Assembly: GCA_017433725.1 (NCBI GenBank)
Contig: JAFRGQ010000052.1
Span: 1-64,000 of the forward strand
Length of the DNA: 64,000 nucleotides
Direction: 5' to 3'
Source of the DNA: Lachnospiraceae bacterium
GTDB lineage: Bacteria > Bacillota > Clostridia > Lachnospirales > Lachnospiraceae
In this document: positions 8,634 to 16,772 of the stretch, one piece after another
Position numbering within the stretch: position 1 is the first letter of the stretch
Layout: each line of letters opens with the position of its first letter
Notes under the pieces: generated by a model
What the model was told of the DNA's origin: nothing
Databases searched by the model: none
What the model saw: only the letters and a program-made list of their open reading frames with translations
Position numbers and translations under genes: made by a program

Positions 8634-9893
8634 TCAGCTATTCAACTCCCCTATTTCAAGCAACTCCTCCGCCTCCGGCACCTCCATCTCCGCAATATTG
8701 CGCATCCTCTTCTGGATAATGCGTGTGCGATGATGCAGTTGGTCGTTGGCAGCCTGTGCCTCATGCAGCTTCTTCTGTGTGCGTGTGACCTCCTCGTCCA
8801 TTCGGACAAATTGAGCCTTAACCGCTTCCAGCAGCTTCATTACCTCTACTGATTTCTTAGATAGCGCGATATTACGGAAACCGGCTTGAAGCGAGTTGAG
8901 GATTGCCGTGATTGTTGTCGGTCCTGCGACGATAATGCCCATAGCCTGACATTTTTCTGTCAGTCCGTCTATACGCAGCACTTCCGCGTACAGGCCTTCC
9001 GTCGGCAGAAACATGACCGCATAGTTCGTAGTGTGCGGCGGATTCAAATATTTATCCCGGATTGTCCGCGCCTCCGTCAGAATCCGCTGCCGGAGCTCTG
9101 CCGTGACAGCCGACATTCTTTTTGCATCACCGGATTCAGACGCATCCACTATCTTATTGTAGATATCCGACGGAAATTTCGCATCTATAGGCAGGTACAC
9201 GGTTTCGTCCGTGCCGTCCTGCGCAGGGAACTTGATGGCAAACTCCACGCGATCATCGGAGTTGCGGCGCGTAGCTACATTTGTCTCATATTGACTGCGG
9301 GTCATCGTCTGCTCCAGGATTCGGCCGAGCTGGACCTCGCCCCAGACGCCGCGTGTCTTGACGTTGGAGAGGGTGCGGCTGAGATCTGTCACTCCATTTG
9401 ACAGGTTCTGAAGCTCTCCGAGCGTCTTGTAAAGCTGACCGAGTTGATCTCCCACTGCCTTAAAATTCGCATCCAACCGTTCATTCAGAGTCTTATCAAG
9501 CTTCTCATCTACCACGCCCTGGATACGATCAAGTCTTGCTTCGTTGGAAGCCTGCAGGCGGTCCATGCTATCGGAAAGAGTCGAGACGATGCTGTCCTTC
9601 ATGTTAATCAGAGTCTCTGTCTGCAGCTTTGAAGAGGAAAAGAGCTGCTCACGCTGCTCCTGCCGGCCGTCTCTGAGGCTGCCGGAGATTTCTGCCCTCA
9701 GTTGTGTATTGAACTCAGCGTTGGTTTTCGCGGTGGATTCGACCTGCTCGGCGAGGCGTACAAGCTCGTCCTGCAATTCTTCAAAATCATCAGAATTCTT
9801 ATCGCTATTATTGGCTCTTAAAAGTACAAGAGCCAGCAAAACAACTATTGCTATGAGTAGTCCCGCCAGTAATAAAAATTGCCATGTAGTCAT
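8634..9893 (-). CDS. rmuC: DNA recombination protein RmuC
   Basis: RmuC proteins are membrane-anchored, coiled-coil, restriction-fold proteins that limit inversions at inverted repeats; the exact reaction is not established. The 419-residue product has one N-terminal membrane segment (residues about 4-26, QFLLLAGLLIAIVVLLALVL), a long coiled coil to about 140, and the RmuC domain (GVWGEVQLGRILEQ, FAIKFPAQDG, LPIDAKFPSDIY, NYAVMFLPTEGLYAEVL). The ATG at 9893 has GGGGAG at 10-bp spacing; the frame is open upstream to 9938 without a better site. It stands alone between two non-coding spacers. Confidence 0.93.
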   Translation of the reverse strand: MTTWQFLLLAGLLIAIVVLLALVLLRANNSDKNSDDFEELQDELVRLAEQVESTAKTNAEFNTQLRAEISGSLRDGRQEQREQLFSSSKLQTETLINMKDSIVSTLSDSMDRLQASNEARLDRIQGVVDEKLDKTLNERLDANFKAVGDQLGQLYKTLGELQNLSNGVTDLSRTLSNVKTRGVWGEVQLGRILEQTMTRSQYETNVATRRNSDDRVEFAIKFPAQDGTDETVYLPIDAKFPSDIYNKIVDASESGDAKRMSAVTAELRQRILTEARTIRDKYLNPPHTTNYAVMFLPTEGLYAEVLRIDGLTEKCQAMGIIVAGPTTITAILNSLQAGFRNIALSKKSVEVMKLLEAVKAQFVRMDEEVTRTQKKLHEAQAANDQLHHRTRIIQKRMRNIAEMEVPEAEELLEIGELNS

Positions 9894-9920
9894 AGATATC
9901 ACTCCCCATTTAACAGTGCA

Positions 9921-9960
9921 AAAAAATCGAACGGACATTCTAATTATAGAACGTCCGTTC
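9921..9960 (-). terminator. Rho-independent terminator
   Basis: A perfect 8-bp stem (GAACGGAC, 9929-9936, with GTCCGTTC, 9953-9960) is followed on the minus strand by GATTTTTTTGC. It lies 3' of the CYTH gene and ends transcription before rmuC. Confidence 0.8.
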
Positions 9961-10026
9961 CTGCTTGTAAAGTAGTATGCTTAGCCGGAAAGCCTGCTAC
10001 TTGAGTATATATGCACGAATTATTTG

Positions 10027-10584
10027 TCAGAAATTTCTCCCCAGCAGCTGTCCCAGATAGGAGACTCTTGTAGTATCTTTCATCGTATACCCCAGCTTCT
10101 CCAATATCTCTTCAATCCTTCCGAGAGCCTCCGGTCTGTTTCCCTCATCCTCCACCATGATTTCCAACTCCAGGAATGAACCCAGCCCTTCTACCTCATC
10201 AAGGCACGCATGCATGTCATCGCGTGACATCAGCCATCTCTCTTTAATGACACGGGGCTCTGCCTGATGAAATCCTATAGCCTCCAGTATTTTCATAACA
10301 ACCTCGCCATCTCGGATCTCAGTTTCAAGCTCCTGTCTTGCCATAGAGATGTTATCAATTTTTGCTCCTTTGAAATTCAATTCCGACTTTTCGGCTCCTG
10401 TCATATAATCCACGGTTTTCCTGACACGCAGAGCCTGACCACTCTTCTTAATGCCATATAAGCCGCCGTCAAAATAAGTGTCCGTCTCTTTTACCCTTTT
10501 TTGCAAGCAAAAGCCCTGATCCCTGAGCTGCACCTCGACGCTGTTCCTGTTATCAATCTTGAGTTTCACTTCGACTTCTATCAT
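10027..10584 (-). CDS. CYTH domain protein (class IV adenylate cyclase / triphosphatase family)
   Basis: CYTH tunnel-fold enzymes act on triphosphates: CyaB-type adenylate cyclases, thiamine triphosphatases and inorganic triphosphatases. The 185-residue product opens with the signature EVEVKLKI and shows the alternating charged strands of the tunnel (LRVRKTVDYMTGAEKSELNFKG, RQELETEI, VIKERWLMSRDDMHACLDEVEGLGSFLELEIMVED order). The ATG at 10584 is preceded by GGAG at 9 bp, better than upstream in-frame starts. The substrate cannot be told from sequence. It is a single-gene unit closed by the terminator at 9921-9960. Confidence 0.88.
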   Translation of the reverse strand: MIEVEVKLKIDNRNSVEVQLRDQGFCLQKRVKETDTYFDGGLYGIKKSGQALRVRKTVDYMTGAEKSELNFKGAKIDNISMARQELETEIRDGEVVMKILEAIGFHQAEPRVIKERWLMSRDDMHACLDEVEGLGSFLELEIMVEDEGNRPEALGRIEEILEKLGYTMKDTTRVSYLGQLLGRNF

Positions 10585-10663
10585 TTTGTAATACTCCATA
10601 ATCACCAGATATTATTCCACGCCTAATTTTCTTATTTATTATCTTATAAGCACTATACAAATT

Positions 10664-10739
10664 CAAGAACGCCAAGGCGTGGTTGACGCGACATGCGTGG
10701 CGCGTAAGCGCTTTTCACTGCGCATGTCTGCGATCTGCC
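10664..10739 (+). repeat. Interspersed structured repeat R1, copy A
   Basis: Member of a repeat family also found at 14999-15070, 20508-20592 and, as a half element, 43497-43518. The first hairpin arm is CAAGAACGCC (10664-10673) with GGCGT downstream. The second hairpin is a perfect 8-bp stem GACATGCG (10690-10697) with CGCATGTC (10721-10728), enclosing an inner GCGC-GTAA-GCGC stem-loop. The conserved tail TGCGATCTGCC follows. Not coding. The rest of the 10585-10951 spacer holds only the promoter and operator at 10859-10904. Confidence 0.8.
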
Positions 10740-10858
10740 GGGGGCTTTTATTTTTCATATCAGCTACTATGGTCTCTCTAAATAGTTACGTTGCAGCAGC
10801 AAAAACCCTTTTGCAATCCCAGAGTACAATATGAATTATTCATTTATCACATGCTTTT

Positions 10859-10904
10859 TGTCAAATATACTTGACATTTAAATCGAAATAGTTTACATTA
10901 TAAT
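10859..10904 (+). promoter_or_regulatory. Promoter and possible operator of the membrane protein/HTH pair
   Basis: A consensus TTGACA (10871-10876) is followed at 17 bp by TACATT (10894-10899), with TATAAT overlapping at 10899-10904. The -35 box is one arm of an inverted repeat TGTCAA-ATATAC-TTGACA (10859-10876), suited to a small HTH repressor such as the one encoded downstream. Confidence 0.6.
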
Positions 10905-10951
10905 CACAACAAAGATATTTCTTTCAACCCTAAATCACGGAGGTAATCATT

Positions 10952-11467
10952 ATGTCTGGAGGTTTTTATATAGGATTATTCGCAGTTCTCTTTTTAGCTA
11001 TCGCAATCTGGTCCTCAATGAGGCAAGCCGGAAAAAAGCAGCACTACGACGAAATGCAGCTGAAGATCCGCGCTGACGGATACAGGCTCGGCTATTTCGT
11101 AACGATTGCGCTCCTGCTCGTATTGCTCATGGTTCTCGACTCGAATCTGATAACATTTGTTTCACCTTCATTTTCCATCTTTGTTGTTATGATGATCGGC
11201 ATCGTGACATTTGTCGTATACTGCATTTTCAAAGAGGCCTTTTTCCAAATCGGTCAGAACGGAACATACTACATTGCTCTCTGTGCATTTATCGGACTGT
11301 TAAATACAGGCATGGGTATCCTTCGGCTCGTTGACGGCTCACTCTTTGAAAATGGCGTCATCACGTTCTCAAGCGGAGCAAGCTTCATATGCGGTCTCAG
11401 TTTTCTTGCAATCCTCATAGCTCTCGTCATAAAGAAAGTCAGTATGGGAAGCGAGGTGACAGAATGA
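10952..11467 (+). CDS. Four- to five-segment membrane protein of unknown function
   Basis: I do not recognise a named family. The 171-residue protein has a hydrophobic N-terminal segment (residues 4-20), a short charged cytoplasmic stretch with KKQHYDEMQLKIRADG, and four further hydrophobic segments (about 48-64, 71-91, 107-125 and 143-160). The DEMQxxIRxxGYRxGY pattern resembles small membrane proteins often paired with a YozG-like HTH regulator in Firmicutes. ACGGAGG precedes the ATG. Its stop overlaps the start of the HTH gene (ATGA), so the two are coupled; the protein may be the target or partner of the regulator. Confidence 0.8.
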   Translation: MSGGFYIGLFAVLFLAIAIWSSMRQAGKKQHYDEMQLKIRADGYRLGYFVTIALLLVLLMVLDSNLITFVSPSFSIFVVMMIGIVTFVVYCIFKEAFFQIGQNGTYYIALCAFIGLLNTGMGILRLVDGSLFENGVITFSSGASFICGLSFLAILIALVIKKVSMGSEVTE

Positions 11468-11658
11468 AAAATCTGAAAATGAAGTCCGCTCGCGCGGCAA
11501 AAGATCTGTCCCAGGAGCAGCTTGCCAAAATGTGCGATGTTTCAAGGCAGACGATAAGCGCGATAGAAAAGGGGGATTACAATCCCACGATAAATCTGTG
11601 CATTGCGATCTGTAAGGCACTGGATAAGACTTTGGATGAATTGTTCTGGATTGAATAA
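11464..11658 (+). CDS. Small XRE-family HTH transcriptional regulator
   Basis: The 64-residue protein is a single Cro/C1-type helix-turn-helix domain: RAAKDLSQEQLAKMCDVSRQ forms helices 1-3, followed by TISAIEKGDYNPTINLCIAI and LDKTLDELFW. This short form without an extra domain is the YozG-like type. The ATG at 11464 overlaps the stop of the upstream membrane-protein gene and has GAGGTGACAGA as ribosome site. Probably autoregulates through the inverted repeat at 10859-10876 (inference). Confidence 0.93.
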   Translation: MKNLKMKSARAAKDLSQEQLAKMCDVSRQTISAIEKGDYNPTINLCIAICKALDKTLDELFWIE

Positions 11659-11723
11659 GCTCCAATTTGCGAAGTGACTTAGCATCGAGGCAAACAGTTT
11701 ACAAGCAGCAACTATCTTGAACT

Positions 11724-11762
11724 AAAAAGCGGTGTCTTCCGCATTAAATCGGAAGGCACCGC
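11724..11762 (-). terminator. Terminator of asnS
   Basis: A 13-bp stem with one mismatch (11729-11741 with 11750-11762, 8-nt loop) is followed on the minus strand by CTTTTTAGT. It begins 8 bp after the asnS stop. Its plus-strand side lacks a clear T-run, so it mainly serves asnS. Confidence 0.85.
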
Positions 11763-11769
11763 CATATTA

Positions 11770-13164
11770 TTACTGCTCGCAGTTCTTCACCGTTCTCGGA
11801 TACGGCAGCACATCTCTGATATTTGCCATACCTGTCAGATACATAACGCAGCGCTCAAAGCCGAGGCCGAATCCGGAATGTCTGACTGTGCCGTATTTGC
11901 GAAGGTCAAGATAGAACTGATACTGCTTGAGATCCATGTCGAGCTCCTTCATACGGCCGATGAGCTTGTCATAGTCCTCCTCACGCTGAGAACCGCCGAT
12001 GATCTCTCCGATGCCCGGAACAAGGCAGTCCATAGCCGCAACGGTCTTTCCGTCCGGATTGAGCTTCATGTAGAAAGCCTTGATTTCCTTCGGATAATCC
12101 GTGACGAAGACCGGTCTCTTGAAGACCTCCTCTGTCAGGTAGCGCTCGTGCTCAGTCTGAAGATCGACGCCCCACTTGACCGGATAGTCGAACTGCTTGC
12201 CGGACTTCAGAAGAATATCGATTGCTTCCGTGTAAGTCACATGACCGAATTCAGCGCTCGCTACGCCCTTAAGACGATCAATGAGACCCTTGTCGATGAA
12301 CTGATTGAAGAAAGCCATCTCTTCCGGAGCATTCTCAAGAACATAGTTAATGATGTACTTGATCATTGCTTCCGCGACTTCCATGTTGTCTTCGAGGTCT
12401 GCAAATGCCATCTCCGGCTCAATCATCCAGAACTCCGCTGCATGGCGCGCGGTGTTGGAATTCTCGGCACGGAATGTCGGTCCGAATGTGTACACGTTGC
12501 GGAATGACATCGCAAACGGCTCCACGTTCAGCTGACCGGAAACCGTCATGTTGGTCATCTTGCCGAAGAAGTCCTTGCTGTAATCGATCTGGCCGCCCTC
12601 CGTCATCGGAAGCTTGTCGAGCGGCAGTGTCGTTACCTGGAACATCTCGCCGGCACCTTCAGCGTCAGACGCCGTGATGATCGGAGTATGTACATATACA
12701 AAGTCGCGCTCCATAAAGAATTTATGGATTGCGTATGCAATCAGGGAGCGTACGCGGAAGACTGCCTGGAATGTGTTCGTGCGCGGACGAAGATGCGGCA
12801 TCGTGCGCAGATAATCAAGCGTGTGGCGCTTCTTCTGCATCGGGTAATCCGGCGTGGATGCTCCTTCGATCTCTACAGTATCCGCCTGGATCTCGAACGG
12901 CTGCTTTGCCTCAGGTGTGGCAACCAGGGTACCTGTAACGATAACCGCGGAACCTACATTCAGCTTGCTGACTTCCGTGAAATTGTCCATCTTGTCATGG
13001 AAGACGATCTGTAATGTGTTGTAGAAGGAACCGTCGCTCAGGACCATGAAACCAAATGCCTTCGATCCGCGGATGGAGCGTACCCAGCCGCCCACCTTGA
13101 CGGTCGTGTCAATATACTTCTCGGTCTCTTTGAATAACTCTCTGACTGTAACTAGCTTTTCCAT
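11770..13164 (-). CDS. asnS: Asparaginyl-tRNA synthetase
   Basis: Charges tRNA-Asn with asparagine in the cytoplasm. The 464-residue class IIb synthetase has an N-terminal OB-fold anticodon-binding domain ([22 protein letters not shown]), motif 2 ([22 protein letters not shown]), the [13 protein letters not shown] block and motif 3 ([15 protein letters not shown]). The ending LPYPRT matches AsnRS rather than AspRS. The ATG at 13164 follows GGAG at 8 bp; the open frame upstream has no support. Single gene with its own terminator; no T-box fits in the short upstream gap. Confidence 0.97.
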   Translation of the reverse strand: MEKLVTVRELFKETEKYIDTTVKVGGWVRSIRGSKAFGFMVLSDGSFYNTLQIVFHDKMDNFTEVSKLNVGSAVIVTGTLVATPEAKQPFEIQADTVEIEGASTPDYPMQKKRHTLDYLRTMPHLRPRTNTFQAVFRVRSLIAYAIHKFFMERDFVYVHTPIITASDAEGAGEMFQVTTLPLDKLPMTEGGQIDYSKDFFGKMTNMTVSGQLNVEPFAMSFRNVYTFGPTFRAENSNTARHAAEFWMIEPEMAFADLEDNMEVAEAMIKYIINYVLENAPEEMAFFNQFIDKGLIDRLKGVASAEFGHVTYTEAIDILLKSGKQFDYPVKWGVDLQTEHERYLTEEVFKRPVFVTDYPKEIKAFYMKLNPDGKTVAAMDCLVPGIGEIIGGSQREEDYDKLIGRMKELDMDLKQYQFYLDLRKYGTVRHSGFGLGFERCVMYLTGMANIRDVLPYPRTVKNCEQ

Positions 13165-13298
13165 TTTTATTCTCCAGTGTGCCGCACGGCGCGGCGTTAT
13201 TGTATTTTGCGGACATCCGCTCTGACACCTGTTTTTCACTCAGGTGTACTATCCGTAGATTGTAGACCATTCTGCGGGAAAATGCAACCTTCGCTCTC

Positions 13299-14093
13299 TC
13301 ACAGGAAACTCTTAAGCACCTTCAGCACGCCGTCCTGTTTATAAGATGCTACGACGATATCTGCCTCATGCTGCACTTCCGACCTTGCATTTGCAACGGT
13401 ATAACTCGTTCCCGTCTCTTCAAATGCCGTCAGGTCGTTCATATTATCTCCAAAATATATGGTCTCCTCTTTCGGAATATCCAGATACTCCTGAAGGAGA
13501 GCGTAAGCCTCGCCCTTACCTGCGTTCATGGCACAGATGTCTACCCAATTCGCGCCGGAACAGACAATTTTGAACTTATTATTCCAGAAAGATTTGAAAA
13601 GCCACTCACAACTCTTTTCGGCATCCTTCGGATGATACAGAGAGAACTTCAAAACACCGACTTTGCTCAGATAATCGAGGCTGTAGATATCTTCGACAGC
13701 GTATTTGTAAGCATCTCTCAGATAGACGTACGGATCCCTGTGCGTTCCGCATTCCGTATAGGAACACTCAGCTTTGCTGACCGTAATGTCGGCGTCCGTT
13801 TCTCGGCGGATGTCGGCGATAAGGGGATGGATATATTTCTCCTCAATAGCCCACTGGAACAGTATCTCGTTTTTCGTGCGCAGGAGACCGCCGTTCTCCG
13901 CGATAAAATAGATGTCATCGGCGACCGGCTTGAACAGCTCGAGAATACTCTTATACTGTCTTCCGCTGCATGCACAGAAGCGAATACCCTTCGCCTTGAG
14001 TGCACGAATCACGTCAAAATACTCGGGATTAATGTGATGTGAGCTCTCTCTTACCAGTGTTCCGTCGATGTCACTTGCAATCAATCTGATCAT
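13299..14093 (-). CDS. Cof-type HAD-IIB phosphatase
   Basis: Members dephosphorylate sugar phosphates, nucleotides or cofactors; the substrate here is unknown. The 264-residue protein has HAD motif I ASDIDGTLV (nucleophile Asp7, Asp9), motif II CACSGRQ, and motif IV YFGDNMNDLTAFE, with the Cof-type cap between motifs II and III (TADI to KSCEWL region). GGAGG lies 8 bp before the ATG at 14093; the open frame continues upstream without a start context. It lies 3' of the long non-coding element that ends near 14180, and is separated from it by stem-loops. Confidence 0.92.
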   Translation of the reverse strand: MIRLIASDIDGTLVRESSHHINPEYFDVIRALKAKGIRFCACSGRQYKSILELFKPVADDIYFIAENGGLLRTKNEILFQWAIEEKYIHPLIADIRRETDADITVSKAECSYTECGTHRDPYVYLRDAYKYAVEDIYSLDYLSKVGVLKFSLYHPKDAEKSCEWLFKSFWNNKFKIVCSGANWVDICAMNAGKGEAYALLQEYLDIPKEETIYFGDNMNDLTAFEETGTSYTVANARSEVQHEADIVVASYKQDGVLKVLKSFL

Positions 14094-14179
14094 AACTTTT
14101 TCCTCCAATGAGACTGATCCGGAGTCTACCGCCTCAGTGGGCGGGGGCATCTTCCTCTATTTTAAGACACAAAAATAAA

Positions 14180-14201
14180 TCAGGCAATACGATATGCCTG
14201 A
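14180..14201 (-). terminator. Terminator between X1 and the HAD gene
   Basis: A 7-bp stem TCAGGCA/TGCCTGA (14195-14201 with 14180-14186, 8-nt loop) is followed on the minus strand by TTTATTTTTGTG. Confidence 0.6.
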
Positions 14202-14240
14202 CACCATGAATAAATAAATATAAAAATAAGCAAATTTTAA

Positions 14241-14286
14241 GGGCTATCCAAATGCTTTCTCTAATCAACTGCCATTCGGATAGCCC
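14241..14286 (-). terminator. Stem-loop at the 3' end of X1
   Basis: A 9-bp perfect stem GGGCTATCC (minus-strand 5' arm at 14278-14286) pairs with GGATAGCCC (14241-14249), extended by AATG/CATT with one mismatch, then TTAAAATTTGC. The T-run is interrupted, so this may be a structural domain, with the next hairpin being the real terminator. Confidence 0.5.
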
Positions 14287-14813
14287 CATTAATGAATATT
14301 TAGAAGTTTCACTGTATAACCTCCTCTCGCTTATTTAAGGTACCTTTATTGATTAAGTCCATAAGGACGTCAACCGTTCATTGGATTGTCCTCCAGATTA
14401 TCTTGATCAGCCGTTAGTTTCTTCTCAAATCTTAAACAGGTTTTGGTTTTATTCTTAGGTTTAGGTAATGTTGTTATTAATCACTCAGGATTCGGAATGT
14501 TGGACGTAATGGTTAATACATATTCTGTATTTAAACTTACTACTAAATCTGAAAAACTTGATTTTTAATTGAGAAACTAAAAAATTTTCTGGAATTCAAT
14601 TCTTAAAAGAGTATCCATGTACTTCTGTTATAAAAACCTTTCAGGAACTCCTGGCTCCTTGTGAAGATCCTTCCTCATAAGAATGATCTTTGATTTTTAA
14701 ATCTGATAGAACTGGACTTTTCTTAAGATGAAAAGGAATTACCAAGAACTTAAACTTCCAATGGACTGTCCTCCTTTGTTAAATTTTTGTAATTTGTTTT
14801 TGTTGATGATGTT

Positions 14814-14842
14814 ATTTTACATTTAGTTCTCTGTTTTGTCAA
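14814..14842 (-). promoter_or_regulatory. Sigma-A promoter of X1
   Basis: On the minus strand, TTGACA (14837-14842), a 17-bp spacer and TAAAAT (14814-14819). One mismatch from consensus. It points into a region with no gene for over 700 bp, and transcription would start near 14807. Confidence 0.8.
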
Positions 14843-14998
14843 CAGTTTTTTATCATTTTTCTATTTTAATTTTAATATTCGGAATATTCATGTCGGCACA
14901 TACTATTCGGTCTAAAATATGTATTTATCGTTTATTTATCTGAATTCTCTATCATTTTCTGCTCACATTACTTTCTCCGCTTCTCTACACTCACTAAT

Positions 14999-15070
14999 CA
15001 AGAACACCTCGTCGTTCTTGCCGCGCCACGCATGGTGCGAAGCACCTTCCTTAATGCGCGGCTGCGATCC
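14999..15070 (+). repeat. Interspersed structured repeat R1, copy C
   Basis: First hairpin CAAGAAC/GTTCTTG (14999-15005 with 15014-15020). Second hairpin outer stem GCCACGCAT/ATGCGCGGC (15025-15033 with 15054-15062, one A-C mismatch) and inner stem GGTGC-GAA-GCACC (15034-15046). The inner stem differs from copy B (GGCGC/GCGCC) by a paired change. The tail TGCGATCC is conserved. The 14843-14998 stretch between X1 and this repeat shows nothing recognisable. Confidence 0.8.
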
Positions 15071-15200
15071 TCAATCCCAGAAATCGTGATAATACAGCGG
15101 TCGTTATTCATATTCCTCCGACTCTTTTTTGCATTGCTCGACCCGCATCGCATTCATCTTCTATAAGGATGTCTTTCCTTAAGTACATGCACGAGGTCCC

Positions 15201-15229
15201 TTGACGTAGTGCCGCAACTGCACTATAGT
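15201..15229 (+). promoter_or_regulatory. Promoter of the TPP riboswitch/thiT transcript
   Basis: TTGACG (15201-15206), 17-bp spacer, TATAGT (15224-15229). The predicted start near 15236 coincides with the first bases of the riboswitch. Confidence 0.75.
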
Positions 15230-15235
15230 TATTAT

Positions 15236-15314
15236 GTTGCTGGGGGCGCATCAGGCTGAGAGTGCATCTGCACGACCCCTATTACTTGATCCGGATAATA
15301 CCGGCGTAAGGAGG
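15236..15314 (+). ncRNA. TPP riboswitch (THI element)
   Basis: Shows the conserved aptamer: GGGGGCGCATCAGGCTGAGA, then GACCC, then ACTTGATCCGGATAATACCG and GCGTAAGGAGG. GGCTGAGA and the GATCCGGATAATACCGGCGTA segment are the two pyrimidine- and pyrophosphate-binding elements. The aptamer ends in AAGGAGG, which is the ribosome site of thiT, with no room for a separate terminator. Thiamine pyrophosphate should therefore block translation by hiding the ribosome site (inference). Confidence 0.96.
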
Positions 15315-15321
15315 CATCTAT

Positions 15322-15963
15322 ATGTTTTTTGTCACGCAAGACGGCGGACTCACCGCCGCCGGCTACACGTTAGTTGCTGTAGCCGTATTCCTTTTACTGA
15401 TTGTCATATCTGTTTTTGCAGGCGGCCGCAAAAAGATTGGAGCAAAGCAGCTCGCTTACTGTTCCATGGCGCTCGCACTCGCAGTTGTGTGCAGTCAGAT
15501 CAAACTCTTCAGGTTGCCGACCGGAGGCTCCATCACCTTATTTTCCATGCTTTTCGTAGTTCTGATCGGCTACTGGTACGGTCCGGTCGTCGGACTTCTG
15601 GCAAGCGTAACTTACGGGCTTCTTCGTTTGATCTTAGGTCCGTACATCGTCTCTCTGCCACAGATGCTTGTGGACTACCCGCTCGCATTCGGTGCTCTCG
15701 GAATTTCCGGTTTCTTCTCTGACAAGAAGAACGGTCTGCTGATCGGATACATTGCCGCAGTCCTCGGCCGCTTCTTTTTCGCTGTCCTTTCGGGCGTCAT
15801 ATTCTTCGGTATGTACGCACCGGAGGGAATGAATCCGCTTCTTTATTCCATCAGCTATAATGGCTTCTATCTCTGTGCGGAAGGTCTGCTTACATTGATT
15901 CTCTTTGCAGTCCCGGCGGTCAGAAAAGCCATGATGAGCGTGAAATTGCAGGCGACGACATAA
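15322..15963 (+). CDS. thiT: Thiamine ECF transporter substrate-binding subunit ThiT
   Basis: ThiT is the S component that binds thiamine and works with a shared ECF module (EcfA, EcfA', EcfT) encoded elsewhere. The 213-residue protein has an extra N-terminal membrane segment (about 13-32) followed by the six-helix S-component core. That core shows the ThiT-like pattern LPQMLVDYPLAFGALGISGFF, GRFFFAVLSGVIFF and YSISYNGFYLCAEGLLT. AAGGAGG precedes the ATG at 7 bp and belongs to the TPP riboswitch, which supports thiamine as substrate. The gene is monocistronic, closed by a terminator at 16020-16067. Confidence 0.93.
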   Translation: MFFVTQDGGLTAAGYTLVAVAVFLLLIVISVFAGGRKKIGAKQLAYCSMALALAVVCSQIKLFRLPTGGSITLFSMLFVVLIGYWYGPVVGLLASVTYGLLRLILGPYIVSLPQMLVDYPLAFGALGISGFFSDKKNGLLIGYIAAVLGRFFFAVLSGVIFFGMYAPEGMNPLLYSISYNGFYLCAEGLLTLILFAVPAVRKAMMSVKLQATT

Positions 15964-16019
15964 AGTATCTATAAAACGTTTATCTCAGCAAACATTTAAT
16001 ATCGTGTAGACATAACCAG

Positions 16020-16067
16020 CACAAAAGGCTCTGACGCTGCATATTTCGGCAGCTCAGAGCCTTTTTT
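16020..16067 (+). terminator. Terminator of thiT (probably bidirectional)
   Basis: GGCTCTGA pairs with TCAGAGCC, with an inner GCTGC/GCAGC stem, followed by TTTTTT on the plus strand. The minus-strand side ends CCTTTTGT and may also end the convergent kinase-like gene. Confidence 0.9.
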
Positions 16068-16088
16068 CGATAATTATTTACTTATGAA

Positions 16089-16727
16089 TCAGAACTCCAG
16101 TCCTTCAAACTTGAGCTTCATATATCCTTTGATCAGCTCGGCACATTTTTCAAATCCGATTTTGGATGTATCCAGACTCAGATCAAAATGGCGTACATCC
16201 GTCCACTCGCGGCCGGTGTAGTACTTATAGTACTCGGCGCGGGAAGCATTTTCCTTCTCCACCCATTTCTGAAGCTTGTCAGGCGGCAGACTCATTCTCA
16301 GAGCAGCCTGTTCAAGGCGGAATGATTCCGGTGCATGCAGGAATATGCGAATAACATTGTCATAATCCTTCAGGATAAAGTCCGCGCAGCGGCCGACAAT
16401 GATGCAGGCCTCTGCATCGGCGAGATTCCGAATGACTTTCGCCTGATAGTTGAAAAGATTTTCCTTGGACGTGAAATCATTGTCTTCCGGGCTGAGCAGT
16501 TCACCCTTGTATATTGATTTCATGATCTTATGAAGAAGATTGGAGCCGGTGAATTTTGTATCCGCCTTGTTGAAAAGCGCCTCGTTGATTCCGGATTCCT
16601 CCGAAGCAAGTTTCAGGAGCTCTTTATCATAATAATGAATTCCCAGATCTTCCGAGAGCATTTCACCAATCGTTTTTCCGCCGGCACCGTATTCACGGCT
16701 GATTGCTATAACGATTTTTTTATTCAT
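16089..16727 (-). CDS. Cytidylate kinase-like family protein
   Basis: The 212-residue protein belongs to the cytidylate-kinase-like P-loop family widespread in Clostridia. It starts KKIVIAISREYGAGGKTIGE, a P-loop variant (SREYGAGGKT) that replaces the classic GxxxxGKS, followed by LGIHYYDKELL, IIVGRCADFIL and the lid-like region EKENASRAEYYKYYTGREW. The real substrate of this family is not well established; a CMP kinase role should not be assumed. GAGGAG lies 7 bp before the ATG. It is convergent with thiT and follows the repeats behind livF. Confidence 0.88.
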   Translation of the reverse strand: MNKKIVIAISREYGAGGKTIGEMLSEDLGIHYYDKELLKLASEESGINEALFNKADTKFTGSNLLHKIMKSIYKGELLSPEDNDFTSKENLFNYQAKVIRNLADAEACIIVGRCADFILKDYDNVIRIFLHAPESFRLEQAALRMSLPPDKLQKWVEKENASRAEYYKYYTGREWTDVRHFDLSLDTSKIGFEKCAELIKGYMKLKFEGLEF

Positions 16728-16772
16728 TGTTTTCTCCTCTATTTCCAGTCAGTTAGGTTCTGCGGCAGATGT

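Larger units (their letters stand above)
14180..14807 (-). ncRNA. Candidate long structured non-coding RNA X1 (about 0.6 kb)
   Basis: No coding sequence fits this AT-rich 600-bp stretch, yet it has a near-perfect promoter at 14814-14842 and stem-loops at its end (14241-14286 and 14180-14201). Local hairpins read on the minus strand include CAGGA-GT-TCCTG and AAGATC with GATCTT. Two similar blocks, GGAGGACAGTCCATTGGA near 14760-14780 and GGAGGACAATCCAATGAA near 14366-14386, could be paired elements or tiny leader peptides. It does not show RNase P, tmRNA, SRP or T-box signatures. Size and AT-rich structure recall large ornate bacterial RNAs such as ROOL, but I cannot assign it. See X2 at 34725-35631. 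Confidence 0.6.

Noticed and set aside
13165-13298. T-box leader before asnS
   Set aside because: The gap is only 134 bp and lacks the T-box sequence; only a short ACACCTG/CAGGTGT hairpin is present.
14180-14807. X1 as RNase P RNA, tmRNA, SRP RNA or T-box leader
   Set aside because: None of the conserved cores (for example GAGGAAAGTCC of RNase P or the T-box sequence) are present, and the downstream gene is a phosphatase behind stem-loops.
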